Positions 17,547-25,942 of a DNA stretch of 64,000 nt are shown piece after piece. This DNA comes from Mucilaginibacter gotjawali (GTDB lineage: Bacteria > Bacteroidota > Bacteroidia > Sphingobacteriales > Sphingobacteriaceae). A model generated the notes under the pieces. The model worked only from the letters and a program-made list of their open reading frames with translations. It was not told the origin of the DNA and did not search any database. Every line of letters starts with the position of its first letter. Position 1 is the first letter of the stretch. Position numbers and translations under genes: made by a program. The stretch lies in NCBI RefSeq assembly GCF_002355435.1, contig NZ_AP017313.1:4960001-5024000 (forward strand). Reading direction: 5' to 3'.

Positions 17547-17714
17547 TTATTTCTCATCAATGGCTATGCCAATAAACAAATCAGCTTGTTTTTTCATGCC
17601 TTCATTTAAAAGGTTAGCGCCCGGCTCAATTGAGAAAGGATTTGTGCCGGGATCCGGTTTATCAAAGAATGAAATCGTAAATTTAAGTGTAGTATTTCGT
17701 ATACATCTAGTAGT
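17547..17714 (-). pseudogene. Gene remnant without start codon
   Basis: A minus-strand frame is open from a TAG at 17715-17717 to a stop at 17547-17549. Its 55 codons read like real protein (KFTISFFDKPDPGTNPF, then EPGANLLNEGMKK and ADLFIGIAIDEK) but contain no usable start before that part. It looks like the 3' end of a decayed or truncated gene. No family recognised. Could also be chance. Confidence 0.35.
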
Positions 17715-17998
17715 CTAAATAAAGAAGGCAATGGTCGAAATAAAACAAAACCAGCTATAGAAACGGGCACTTCAATGGGATCTGCTTAACCCTCTTCTCT
17801 CCACGAAAAGAAAGCCTGCCGTTTACTGCCTTTGCGGCTGCCCGGGCAAACCGATATGCTTAAACAACCAGGTAAGCGCAAAGCCCGAAAAAGCTGCCTT
17901 TAAGTCCTTTAAGAACTGGTGGCAAAATCGGCTGAATTTTAAAGAATATTTTTCCGGATCGAACAACAATATATTACCTTTAGTAAACTAATTATACC
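17715..17998. other. Spacer without recognised gene
   Basis: A plus-strand frame is open from about 17760 to 17989 but has no start codon and no recognisable motif, so it is not called. Nothing else is seen apart from TACCTTTAG just before the small gene at 17999. Confidence 0.4.
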
Positions 17999-18103
17999 AT
18001 GAATCCGTCAACAAGCATAATCTTATGGACCACATTGTCTTTTATAACGTTATTGGTGGTAGTTTACTTTGTCATAAAGGCTTTAAGAAAAATTTTACGT
18101 TAA
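17999..18103 (+). CDS. 34-residue single-helix membrane peptide
   Basis: ATG at 17999 opens a short frame: MNPSTSIILWTTLSFITLLV in the first half, then a basic tail KALRKILR. One hydrophobic helix with a positively charged C-terminus is the layout of small inner-membrane peptides. TACCTTTAG at 17975-17983, a near match to a -7 box, lies 15 bp upstream. Role unknown. Confidence 0.45.
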   Translation: MNPSTSIILWTTLSFITLLVVVYFVIKALRKILR

Positions 18104-18156
18104 ACAAAAACTTAATAGATAGATTCACGAAATTTAACCCGGGTCGTTTGTTTTTT

Positions 18157-18177
18157 AAAGCCCTGATAGAGGGCTTT
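18157..18177 (+). terminator. Hairpin downstream of the small peptide gene
   Basis: AAAGCCCT at 18157-18164 pairs with AGGGCTTT at 18170-18177 (8 bp, 5-nt loop). The U-tract is weak on both strands. It lies between the convergent small peptide gene and the GH53 gene. Confidence 0.4.
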
Positions 18178-18235
18178 GCCGTTTAAAGACTTTGTAAATC
18201 CTAATACTTCAGTTAAATCGAAAAAGTCAGTTAAA

Positions 18236-19672
18236 TCAGTGATTCAGATACTTCCCCGCTATCTCCGGGTAAACCACATCCAGGTAATCATTGGCTTTGC
18301 CATCTTTATCAAAAATGCCTTCCCAGGTGCTTAGTGGTTCCCAAATAAAAGAACCTACGGCCTTGCCATTGGGCACATTGAAGGCAATATCGTTTACTTC
18401 ACGTTTAAGCTGCGAGTATTCGGCAACCATTACCTGCTGCGGGTAGCGTTTGGCAAGGTCGGCCATATTGTATTTCAGGTCGGCAGGGGTACCGTGCCAT
18501 TTGGGGTAGTAAGAAAGGCCTATCACATCAAAAGGCACGTTTCGCTCTTTCATATTATCCAAAAAGAACCTGGCTTCGGCATTTTGGCCCCCCAAAGCAA
18601 TATGCAGCATAATAATAGTATTCGGACTAACTTTTTGAACACCCTTCACACCTTCGTATATCAGCTGTGCCAGGCTATCCAGGCTGCCAATGGCGCCGTC
18701 GGGCCATACCATACCATGGTTAATTTCGTTGCCTACCTGTACCATATCGGGCGCGGTGCCCTGGTCTTTTAACTGCTGCATTACATCAACGGTATAGTTA
18801 TAAAGGGATGTTTTAACCGCCGGGAAATCTTCGCCAGCCCAGGCGGCGGGTTTATTTTGCTGTTGCGGATCGGCCCAGTAATCGCTGTAATGAAAATCGA
18901 GCAAAAACTTCATCCCTGCGGCTTTTATTCGCTTGGCCATTTGTTTGGTATGCTCAAGGTCGCAAAAACCTTTCACCGGCGAATAGCCTTTAGGCTGTGC
19001 CGGGTCGACAAAGATCCGCAGCCGGATGTAGTTAAACCCATGCGCTTTCATGATCTCCATAGCGTCACCCTGAACACCTTTGTCGGAAAATTTCATACCG
19101 CGGCTTTCCAGTTGCGGTAAAAAGGAAATATCGGCGCCCAATATTTTATCAGTAACTTTTTTCGGTTTGTATTTATCGCGTGTAACTACGTGCGCTATTC
19201 CTAATTGCACCGTGTGGATCTCGGTTGAGCCCGTGTATAAACTATCAGCTTTGGCTTCGAGTTTAATTTTACTTAGCGTTGTTCCGGCACGTAAGATTAA
19301 CCGGCAGCTGCCATGCACGTTTATCTGCCAGCTAGTGTCCGTATGCGGTATGGCTGCAAAATCACCGGCATCCATTATGTTTACAATTTTGGCATCGCCA
19401 CTTAAATGCAATACAACAGGGATTTGCGCATTTGCAAGGCTATCCCCCTTGCTATCAATAATTTTAACATTTATCAGGGCCTCATCCTTACCATTAGCAA
19501 TCATCGTGGTTTTGTAAGGGGTTATCTGAATTTCGGAAGGTACGCCCGGAGGTTTTGGCTTCCATCGGTTTTGCTGAGCTTGCAGCGTGCCGGCAGCAAA
19601 TAACATTAAAAAAACTAACAGTCCGCAACGTTTAAGTCCGGGGAAAGGTATGGTATACATATTATGTAACAT
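18236..19672 (-). CDS. Arabinogalactan endo-beta-1,4-galactanase (GH53) with Ig-like domain
   Basis: Secreted enzyme cutting beta-1,4-galactan side chains of plant pectin. A signal peptide ends near GTLQAQQ. An Ig-like domain of about 100 residues (ITPYKTTMIANGKDEALINV) precedes the GH53 barrel, which starts at ILGADISFLPQLESRG. The acid/base Glu is in VQVGNEINHGMVWP and the nucleophile Glu in VAEYSQ. Length is 478 residues; a second ATG 12 bp downstream could be the real start. Lies near a GH43 gene, as expected for pectin side-chain use. Confidence 0.93.
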   Translation of the reverse strand: MLHNMYTIPFPGLKRCGLLVFLMLFAAGTLQAQQNRWKPKPPGVPSEIQITPYKTTMIANGKDEALINVKIIDSKGDSLANAQIPVVLHLSGDAKIVNIMDAGDFAAIPHTDTSWQINVHGSCRLILRAGTTLSKIKLEAKADSLYTGSTEIHTVQLGIAHVVTRDKYKPKKVTDKILGADISFLPQLESRGMKFSDKGVQGDAMEIMKAHGFNYIRLRIFVDPAQPKGYSPVKGFCDLEHTKQMAKRIKAAGMKFLLDFHYSDYWADPQQQNKPAAWAGEDFPAVKTSLYNYTVDVMQQLKDQGTAPDMVQVGNEINHGMVWPDGAIGSLDSLAQLIYEGVKGVQKVSPNTIIMLHIALGGQNAEARFFLDNMKERNVPFDVIGLSYYPKWHGTPADLKYNMADLAKRYPQQVMVAEYSQLKREVNDIAFNVPNGKAVGSFIWEPLSTWEGIFDKDGKANDYLDVVYPEIAGKYLNH

Positions 19673-19817
19673 AACGGTTTGAATTGGTAGGTTAAAGGTA
19701 AATTTAAAATGTAATTATGACAATTATTTTAACAGGAAAGCGGCTTTCTATCCAATTTTTTACAAAGAGCGAAAAAATGATTTGTGTTTCACGCCATTGT
19801 TATTGGCGTCTGTGTAT

Positions 19818-20774
19818 TTAGTTGTTTTTAGTAAGCCATACCACTTTTTGTTCCGGTACGTGGTCTCTCCCTATAATATCTTTGTATAAATCCGGTCGCC
19901 TGGCTTTCCGGTAGCGGTAACCACCTGCCAGTTCCAGTTTATCAGGTGTTAGTGTTGCTATCGCGATATCATTATCCAGTTTACGGCATTCAGCAATGAT
20001 ATCGCCGTAAGGGTCGATGATCATTGAGCATCCGTTTTTCAGTTGTTCGCCGTCCATGCCTATCGCATTAGCAAAAACTGCATAAACAGCATTGTCATAG
20101 GCCCGTGCGGGCAGCCATTTCATCAGCCATTCCCTTCCCTTGGGGCCATCAAACTCCTGGCGCAGCGAGGTGGGGTCGGCGACCCTGTTTTCCCATAACT
20201 CGGGATCGACAAAACCGGCCCCCGGCCGGGTTGATGGGGTACACATGGTAACATGCGGCATAAAAATAATCTCGGCGCCAAGTAAAGCCGTAGCCCTTAC
20301 ATTTTCAATAACGTTATTATCATAGCAGATTAATATTCCGCATTTCCATCCGCAAAGATCAAATACTACATATTCATTTCCGGGAGTGATATGTGCATTG
20401 ATAAAGGGGTGCAGTTTACGATATTTGGCTACCAGCCCGTTTTTATCCACGCAAACGTAAGGCTTGTAAATTTTATTATCGGCATCCTTCTCAAAAAGCC
20501 CTGCCAAAACTACGATGTTATATGCCGCCGCAATGTCGGTTAACCTTTTAACCGATGGCCCATCCGGGATAAACTCGGCCATATCCAGCATTTGCTGCTT
20601 CGAAAAATTAAGCGCAAATGAATAGCCGGTAATTGAGCATTCATGAAAAGCAATAACTTCTGCGCCTTCGCCGGCAGCTTTTGCAGCAAGCTGGCGGATG
20701 GTTTCCAGGTTAGCTTCTTTATCGCCGCTTTTGTGCTCAAATTGGGCGGTAGCGATTTTCAGCATGTTCTTCAT
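19818..20774 (-). CDS. Carbon-nitrogen hydrolase (nitrilase superfamily)
   Basis: Cytosolic amidase of the nitrilase fold with the Glu-Lys-Cys triad: Glu in VIAFHECSITGYSF, Lys in KYRKLHPFIN and Cys in GILICYDNNVIENVR. The insertion TPSTRPGAGFVDPELW and the C-terminal YRYRKARRPDLY are shared with a subgroup of unassigned nitrilase homologues. Substrate unknown. It lies between GH53 (same strand, 146 bp) and GH43 (divergent), so a link to glycan use is possible but not shown. Confidence 0.88.
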   Translation of the reverse strand: MKNMLKIATAQFEHKSGDKEANLETIRQLAAKAAGEGAEVIAFHECSITGYSFALNFSKQQMLDMAEFIPDGPSVKRLTDIAAAYNIVVLAGLFEKDADNKIYKPYVCVDKNGLVAKYRKLHPFINAHITPGNEYVVFDLCGWKCGILICYDNNVIENVRATALLGAEIIFMPHVTMCTPSTRPGAGFVDPELWENRVADPTSLRQEFDGPKGREWLMKWLPARAYDNAVYAVFANAIGMDGEQLKNGCSMIIDPYGDIIAECRKLDNDIAIATLTPDKLELAGGYRYRKARRPDLYKDIIGRDHVPEQKVVWLTKNN

Positions 20775-20931
20775 AGGCTTTTTAATAAATTAAATGTTAT
20801 TTCAATCTACCAAGGTAAGTTTTAAGCAGTAATTTATAATGTTCCGGCACAAAAAATCCGTACCCCTTTTAATGTCAAACGGCATTATAAATTAACTGTT
20901 ATATTTACATTTTTATTATTGAAATAACCAT

Positions 20932-21921
20932 ATGTTACGCGAGATTTTTAAGTTCAAAAATAAAAGGTCATGGTCAGTTATATTGCTGACCATATTGGTA
21001 TCAGGCATACATTTAAAAACCACCGCCCAACAAAATTTCATTAAAAACCCCATTGCAAGGGGGTATTTTGCCGACCCGACCATTATTAAGGATAAGGGCA
21101 CCTGGTATATCTACGCCACCATCGATCCATGGGGCAGCGATGAGTTAGGTGTTTTGGCAACCAAAGATTTTAAAACTTTCACCCAAAAACATATCAACTG
21201 GCCTACCAAAAAAGCCTGCACCAGTTCAACGTCGAACGGATCAATGGTATGGGCGCCATCCATCCGAAAAGTCAATGGATTGTTTTACATGTATGTGGCG
21301 GTTGGCAGCGAAGTTTGGGCAGGCGTAAGTGAACACCCGCTGGGCCCCTGGCGCAACGCAAAACCTGATAATACACCTTTAGTTACTGCAAAAGATTATC
21401 CGGCAGTACATAACATCGACCCGGATTGTTTTATTGATGACGACGGGCAGGCCTACCTGTACTGGGGCTCTGGCTTCAATTGGATAAACGGGCATTGTAT
21501 GGCGGTAAAACTAAAAAAAGACATGGTAACCTTTGATGGCACGCCAATGGACATTACCCCGCCCCACTATTTCGAAGCGCCGCACATGGTAAAGCGCAAC
21601 GGCATCTATTACCTGATGTATTCTTACGGAAAAGCGATCGACGCCAGCTACCAGGTTCGCTATTCAACCGGGAAGACTCCTTCGGGTCCGTGGACAGAAG
21701 GCGTGTATGACCCTATTCTTTCCACCGCGGCTGACAGCAGTACTTACGGCCCTGGTCATCACACCGTTTTTAAAGTAAACAAACAATATTATATCCTGTA
21801 CCACCGCATCCACCCACAAAAAAAGGATTATGTATTAAGGGAGCTTTGTTTGGATAGCTTAAATTTTGACGCCAAAGGCAATATCCTTAAAATAGATCCG
21901 GCAGGAGTTAAGGCATTTTAA
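20932..21921 (+). CDS. Glycoside hydrolase family 43
   Basis: Exported five-bladed beta-propeller hydrolase acting on alpha-L-arabinofuranosides or beta-xylosides. An N-terminal hydrophobic segment (WSVILLTILVSGIHLKTTAQ) is a signal peptide. The catalytic base is the Asp in YFADPTIIKDKG, the pKa-modulating Asp is in NIDPDCFIDDDG and the acid Glu in YFEAPHMVKRNG. Length of 329 residues matches a single-domain GH43. With the nearby GH53 it would trim arabinan/galactan. Divergent from the nitrilase gene. Confidence 0.92.
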   Translation: MLREIFKFKNKRSWSVILLTILVSGIHLKTTAQQNFIKNPIARGYFADPTIIKDKGTWYIYATIDPWGSDELGVLATKDFKTFTQKHINWPTKKACTSSTSNGSMVWAPSIRKVNGLFYMYVAVGSEVWAGVSEHPLGPWRNAKPDNTPLVTAKDYPAVHNIDPDCFIDDDGQAYLYWGSGFNWINGHCMAVKLKKDMVTFDGTPMDITPPHYFEAPHMVKRNGIYYLMYSYGKAIDASYQVRYSTGKTPSGPWTEGVYDPILSTAADSSTYGPGHHTVFKVNKQYYILYHRIHPQKKDYVLRELCLDSLNFDAKGNILKIDPAGVKAF

Positions 21922-21926
21922 ATTTT

Positions 21927-22520
21927 CTATATAAACCGGTACTGCAAAACAGCGGTAACATGGGATGTTACCAATTTTATATCGTGCTTCTTATGCAAAG
22001 GGATCTCAACAAAATCGCCGGGACCTAAGGCATAAAAGTCTTCGCCGATAGTGCATTCGCAGCGACCCTGCAAAATGAAAAAACTTTCCAGCATATCGCC
22101 ATGTTCTTCTTCTGGTACATTTACTTTGCTGATCACGAGCATTTGCTGAACGTCCTCATCGTCTCTTATCAGGTGGCTAACAAAATCTGCTACCGGCTCA
22201 TCAGGAATTAAGTGAGAAAATAAACTTATCCAGGGTTCGGGGTCGCAAGCATGACGAATTACCGGGAGATCATCCATATTCAGCATCCCGGGGTCATCAA
22301 ATCCAAGTGCCAAAAGCACTTTTTGTTTAACCGAAGGGTTGGGCTCGATAGCATTTAAATTCGCCAGTTTCTCCATGGCGTTTTCTATAGCCGTCAATTC
22401 TGCTTTAATATCCGGGTAAAGCATTGTCATCTGGATGAGGTGCGCCTCTTCTTCTTCACTTAGCAAACCCAGGCAATACTCTTCTAAAACACCGCTTTCA
22501 ATATACTTCCCTGTATCCAT
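21927..22520 (-). CDS. Anti-sigma factor-like protein fused to a cupin
   Basis: The start at 22520 (MDTGKYIESGVLEEYCLGLL) matches the N-terminus of Bacteroidota anti-sigma proteins of the RskA type; the longer frame adds an unlikely leader. Residues 1-75 form this helical domain. The C-terminal part (about 85-197) is a cupin barrel (FFILQGRCECTIGEDFYALG and GDFVEIPLHKKHD). ChrR-type anti-sigma factors share this plan and sense metals or oxidants. No ECF sigma gene is adjacent, which is odd. Confidence 0.8.
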   Translation of the reverse strand: MDTGKYIESGVLEEYCLGLLSEEEEAHLIQMTMLYPDIKAELTAIENAMEKLANLNAIEPNPSVKQKVLLALGFDDPGMLNMDDLPVIRHACDPEPWISLFSHLIPDEPVADFVSHLIRDDEDVQQMLVISKVNVPEEEHGDMLESFFILQGRCECTIGEDFYALGPGDFVEIPLHKKHDIKLVTSHVTAVLQYRFI

Positions 22521-22722
22521 CTTTAAATGCCGGTTCTTTATACCCTGTAACGAAATTCTTATGCAAAGGTAGACAATACTTTTTAACGACAAAGGCTTCA
22601 AAATATGCTTCGATATCTTCAGATATGCGGTGCGGGGTATTGTTCAGCAATAACAGTTTAACTAAATTAGCAGGGCTGATACAAAAAAAACCGATTTCAC
22701 TTTTACATATCAGGATATGGTT

Positions 22723-22730
22723 TAGCTTTG
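22723..22730 (+). promoter_or_regulatory. -7 promoter box of the VOC gene
   Basis: TAGCTTTG is an exact match to TAnnTTTG. It ends 12 bp before the ATG at 22743 and covers a TTG that could be mistaken for a start. The -33 box is poor. Confidence 0.4.
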
Positions 22731-22742
22731 ATAATTATATAC

Positions 22743-23120
22743 ATGAAATTCAGGATCGCCAGGCATACTACAGACTTAAACCGCATCATTGATTTTTACG
22801 GCCGCATTTTGGGCCTGAAAGTGCTGGGCGATTTTAAGGACCACCACCAGTATAACGGCGTTTTCATGGGTTTACCCGGTGAAAGCTGGCATATGGAGTT
22901 CACCGTGTCGGAAAAACAGCCCGAACACAAACCCGATGACGACGACCTCCTGGTTTTTTATGCGGCATCCCTGGCCGAATTTGCTGAGATCAAAAAAAGG
23001 TTTATCATCAATAATGTAAAACATGTTAAACCACAAAACCCCTATTGGGAAAAGAACGGGATCACCTTTGAAGATCCGGATGGCTACAGAATTGTAATTT
23101 CGGTAATAAGGGGACTGTAA
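22743..23120 (+). CDS. VOC family (glyoxalase-like) protein
   Basis: The 125-residue product has two beta-alpha-beta-beta-beta units: MKFRIARHTTDLNRIIDFYG with ILGLKVLGDF, and then WEKNGITFEDPDGYRIVIS, the standard closing motif with a metal-ligand Glu/Asp. It resembles the YycE-like subgroup of the vicinal-oxygen-chelate family. Such proteins are detoxification enzymes or resistance proteins; the substrate is unknown. ATG 22743 is used because the upstream TTG is inside the promoter. Confidence 0.85.
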   Translation: MKFRIARHTTDLNRIIDFYGRILGLKVLGDFKDHHQYNGVFMGLPGESWHMEFTVSEKQPEHKPDDDDLLVFYAASLAEFAEIKKRFIINNVKHVKPQNPYWEKNGITFEDPDGYRIVISVIRGL

Positions 23121-23350
23121 TACCATCAAAAGTGCCCGTATGCCATCAATTTATTCCCGCCTAAAGCATTTCATTCATCAATAATTGCTTCCAAAAAAGC
23201 TTATACGCGAAAATATCGGGTAATTCCCGCACTATGTTCAGGTAGTATTACGCTTGCCCCACTTATAAATCCGCCGTTTCTTTACATCAATATTTAATAA
23301 GCTAATAATTCAGGTATAATAATTAATATAAAAATCACTATAAACAGTGA

Positions 23351-23381
23351 TTGACAGCCACTTATACACATTGTAGCTTTA
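23351..23381 (+). promoter_or_regulatory. Bacteroidota-type promoter without an adjacent gene
   Basis: TTG at 23351-23353, a 20-bp spacer, then TAGCTTTA at 23374-23381. The geometry is the same as the promoter at 4036-4066. The next gene starts 370 bp away, while an intrinsic terminator lies only 127 bp downstream. Confidence 0.6.
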
Positions 23382-23387
23382 CAGGAT

Positions 23388-23539
23388 AAAGCAATTAAAT
23401 AATTGAGGCCCGGCAGATGCCGGTTATTTATAAATATTCATATTTTAAATAAACCGGCCACCGCTTAATCAAACGTAAGAGATATAGTTAGTTAGTTAGT
23501 TTGGTTTGCCGGTACGGGGTCTCTGTACCGGCTTTTTTT
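23388..23539 (+). ncRNA. Candidate small RNA of about 150 nt
   Basis: A promoter at 23351-23381 and a strong terminator at 23508-23539 bracket about 120 bp with no coding frame beyond 11 codons. Inside lies a hairpin CCGGCAGATGCCGG near 23409. It may be an independent small RNA or an attenuated leader for the collagen-like genes that start at 23752. The words before its terminator (TAGTTAGTTTG) recur before the operon terminator at 25853. Confidence 0.5.
23508..23539 (+). terminator. Strong intrinsic terminator
   Basis: GCCGGTAC at 23508-23515 pairs with GTACCGGC at 23525-23532, followed by seven T. It does not follow any annotated gene closely (the VOC gene ends 388 bp upstream). Confidence 0.8.
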
Positions 23540-23751
23540 AACTTATAAATAACAATAGCAGCTCCGGGTCAAAAAAATTATATAAATAAGATCAACGGCG
23601 TTGCGGGTCAATTCTTATCAGGCACTTTTTGACATATATAAATTACTAAATATTAATAACATAACCAAATTCAATAGGTCTACCTCCGATCCCGTAGCTT
23701 ATTAAAATAACGAGTCAGAAAAAAAATTAAAAACCAATAATCAAAAAAATC

Positions 23752-24768
23752 ATGAAACGGCTAACACTTTACCTTTTAATCTTTCCATTTGCTGCTACCA
23801 TTATTGCCTCATGCAATAAAAATAGCAGTGTTAATCCCGCAAATACTGCCAAAATCGGCAACAGCTCCTATATTACCCAGCTGGTTACCGTTTCAGGCAG
23901 CATCCTCTATATCGGCAACATCCTTCCTACGCTTGCTGTAGGAGCGGTTGGCGATTACTTCCTCGACGTTACAAACGGGTATGTTTACGGCCCCAAAACA
24001 GCAGTATCCTGGGGAAGAGGATATTCCCTTAAAGGGCCAACAGGCTCTACCGGGGCCACCGGCGCACCAGGGACAGCGGGAAGCCAGATCTATAGCGGCA
24101 CAGGTATGCCTCCGGCATCTACTGGTGTAATTGGCGACTACTATCTCGACACACAAAATTTCCTGCTTTACGGTCCTAAAATCGCTGCAGGCTGGCCCGT
24201 ACCAGTGAGCCTTACCGGCCCGACTGGCCCGAAAGGCCCGGTTGGCCCTCAAGGCCCTCCGGGAGGAGCCACCAATGTAAAGGTTGATACTTTTACTGTT
24301 AAAGGCAGCGACTGGCTTTGGAATTCGCAGTATGTTTATGAAACATCCCCCGGCAGTTATACCGAATATTTTACAAGGTATTACGTTCGTCATAACAGCT
24401 CAGTTACTGCCGGAGTACTTGACACGGGATTGGTTGTGGTTTATTTTACGCCAAGCCCCGTAAATAATCCTTACCAATGGGCGCCGCTGCCTTACCAGTT
24501 CGATTCCTCATTCGGATACACGGATAACTATGTGTATGTTACAGCAGTGGGACAAGTAACGCTCCATTATTTCTTCATCCAGACAGACCCTAATTCTACC
24601 CTGCCCACGTTAAGTACCTACAATGATGAAACACGCAAGTTTAAAATAGTAACGATAACCGGCAAGGCATTTAAATCGGCCGTCGCAAATCATGTCAATT
24701 TTAATAATTACCAGGAGGTGAGCAGGATAACGGGCTTATGGCAACAGGACATCCGGGAACAGAAATAA
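23752..24768 (+). CDS. Collagen-like lipoprotein, copy 1
   Basis: Lipobox TIIASC places the lipidated Cys at residue 21. Two modules follow, each with a GDYxLD...YGPK...W hairpin motif (about 67-88 and 128-148) and a short Gly-X-Y tract: residues 95-110 (GPTGSTGATGAPGTAG) and 156-172 (GPTGPKGPVGPQGPPGG). A C-terminal globular domain of about 160 residues begins at VDTFTVKGSDWLWNSQYV. The layout suggests a surface trimer with collagen-like stalk and head. The paralogue at 24815 is in register at every motif. Function unknown. Confidence 0.8.
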   Translation: MKRLTLYLLIFPFAATIIASCNKNSSVNPANTAKIGNSSYITQLVTVSGSILYIGNILPTLAVGAVGDYFLDVTNGYVYGPKTAVSWGRGYSLKGPTGSTGATGAPGTAGSQIYSGTGMPPASTGVIGDYYLDTQNFLLYGPKIAAGWPVPVSLTGPTGPKGPVGPQGPPGGATNVKVDTFTVKGSDWLWNSQYVYETSPGSYTEYFTRYYVRHNSSVTAGVLDTGLVVVYFTPSPVNNPYQWAPLPYQFDSSFGYTDNYVYVTAVGQVTLHYFFIQTDPNSTLPTLSTYNDETRKFKIVTITGKAFKSAVANHVNFNNYQEVSRITGLWQQDIREQK

Positions 24769-24814
24769 CAGAATATATTCCATATTACATTTATTCACCA
24801 ATAAAAATGACATT

Positions 24815-25822
24815 ATGAAACGGCTTATATTCAACTTTTATACAATAATTTCCGCAGCAATAATTTTTTCCTCTTGCCACAAAGACACTAAAGTTATCCC
24901 GCAGGACATGGCAGCTACAAATTCGCCATCTATCATCACGATGCTGACCTCGGCGGCCGGGTATGTACTTTATGGAGGCACAACCGTACCTGCTGCAAGC
25001 TATGGCACGGTTGGCGCTTACTATCTCGACCTGCTTAACGGCACCATATACGGGCCCAAAACGGCTTCGGGCTGGGGTAGTGGTTTATCGTTAAAAGGCA
25101 ACACCGGCGCTCCGGGCAATACAGGGCCGAAAGGCGCTGCCGGAAGTAAAATTTATGCCGGAGGCGTAGCACCGGCTGCTACAACCGGCGCTATTGGCGA
25201 CTATTACCTTGATAGAGTAACAGCTTTCCTGTATGGCCCTAAAACCGCATCAGGCTGGGGTATCCCGGTTACGCTAAAGGGCCCGGCAGGTCCTCCGGGA
25301 AACCCGGGACCAACCGGACCGGCAGGAAAAAATGCAAATGTATTTTCGGATGTATTTACCTTAAAGGGCAGCGATTGGCTTTGGAACTCGCAGTATGTTT
25401 ATGAAACAAGCCCCGGCAGCTATACCGAGTATTTCACCCGGTACTATGTTCGTCCGAATAGTAAGATCAATGCTGACGTTTTGAATAACGGAATGGTATT
25501 GGTATACTTTACACCAAGCCCGGTAAACAATCCAAACCAATGGGAGCCTTTACCTTACCAGTTCGACTCCTCATTTGGATTTACCTATAACTATGAATTT
25601 GTACCGGCAGTGGGCCAGGTAACTTTACATTATTTCTTTATTCAGACAGACCCTGCAGCTACCCTGCCAACGTTAAGTACTTACAATGACGAGACACGAC
25701 AGTTTAAAGTGGTTACTATTTTGGGTGAAGCCGGCATATTTATGCTTGCACACCATGTTAATTTAAACAATTACCAGGAAGTAAGCAAAGTAACCGGGCT
25801 GTGGCAGCAAGATGCTAAATAG
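24815..25822 (+). CDS. Collagen-like lipoprotein, copy 2
   Basis: Tandem paralogue of the preceding gene, 46 bp downstream and probably in the same transcript. Lipid Cys is again residue 21 (IIFSSC). Gly-X-Y tracts are at 95-110 (GNTGAPGNTGPKGAAG) and 156-171 (GPAGPPGNPGPTGPAG), and the hairpin modules and C-terminal head are collinear with copy 1. The head is the best conserved part (SDWLWNSQYVYETSPGSY, YFTPSPVNNP), while the triplet residues differ, so the stalk sequence is free to drift. A strong terminator follows. Confidence 0.8.
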   Translation: MKRLIFNFYTIISAAIIFSSCHKDTKVIPQDMAATNSPSIITMLTSAAGYVLYGGTTVPAASYGTVGAYYLDLLNGTIYGPKTASGWGSGLSLKGNTGAPGNTGPKGAAGSKIYAGGVAPAATTGAIGDYYLDRVTAFLYGPKTASGWGIPVTLKGPAGPPGNPGPTGPAGKNANVFSDVFTLKGSDWLWNSQYVYETSPGSYTEYFTRYYVRPNSKINADVLNNGMVLVYFTPSPVNNPNQWEPLPYQFDSSFGFTYNYEFVPAVGQVTLHYFFIQTDPAATLPTLSTYNDETRQFKVVTILGEAGIFMLAHHVNLNNYQEVSKVTGLWQQDAK

Positions 25823-25852
25823 CACAAGTTTGGTTAATAGTTAGTTTGATTG

Positions 25853-25886
25853 GCCGTCGCGGGATTTTCCCGTGGCGGCTTTTTTT
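25853..25886 (+). terminator. Terminator of the collagen-like gene pair
   Basis: GCCGTCGCGGGA pairs with TCCCGTGGCGGC (two G-U pairs), 4-nt loop, followed by seven T. Starts 31 bp after the stop of copy 2. Confidence 0.85.
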
Positions 25887-25942
25887 CGATGCCTTTCAAA
25901 ACAAATTCTGTTTTTATTTATTCTGTAATAAAATTATTTATA

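Noticed and set aside
17760..17989. Open plus-strand frame of about 76 codons before the small membrane peptide
   Set aside because: It has no ATG, GTG or TTG, no recognisable motif, and such a length is not rare by chance in a 527-bp spacer.
23166..23253. Minus-strand frame of about 28 codons in the spacer after the VOC gene, with natural-looking residues (RELPDIFAYKLFWKQ)
   Set aside because: Too short, no promoter, and only a GTG start. It may be a gene fragment but cannot be supported.
23752..25822. Possible phage tail-fibre genes (collagen-like Gly-X-Y)
   Set aside because: Both products have lipoprotein signals and there are no phage structural genes near them.
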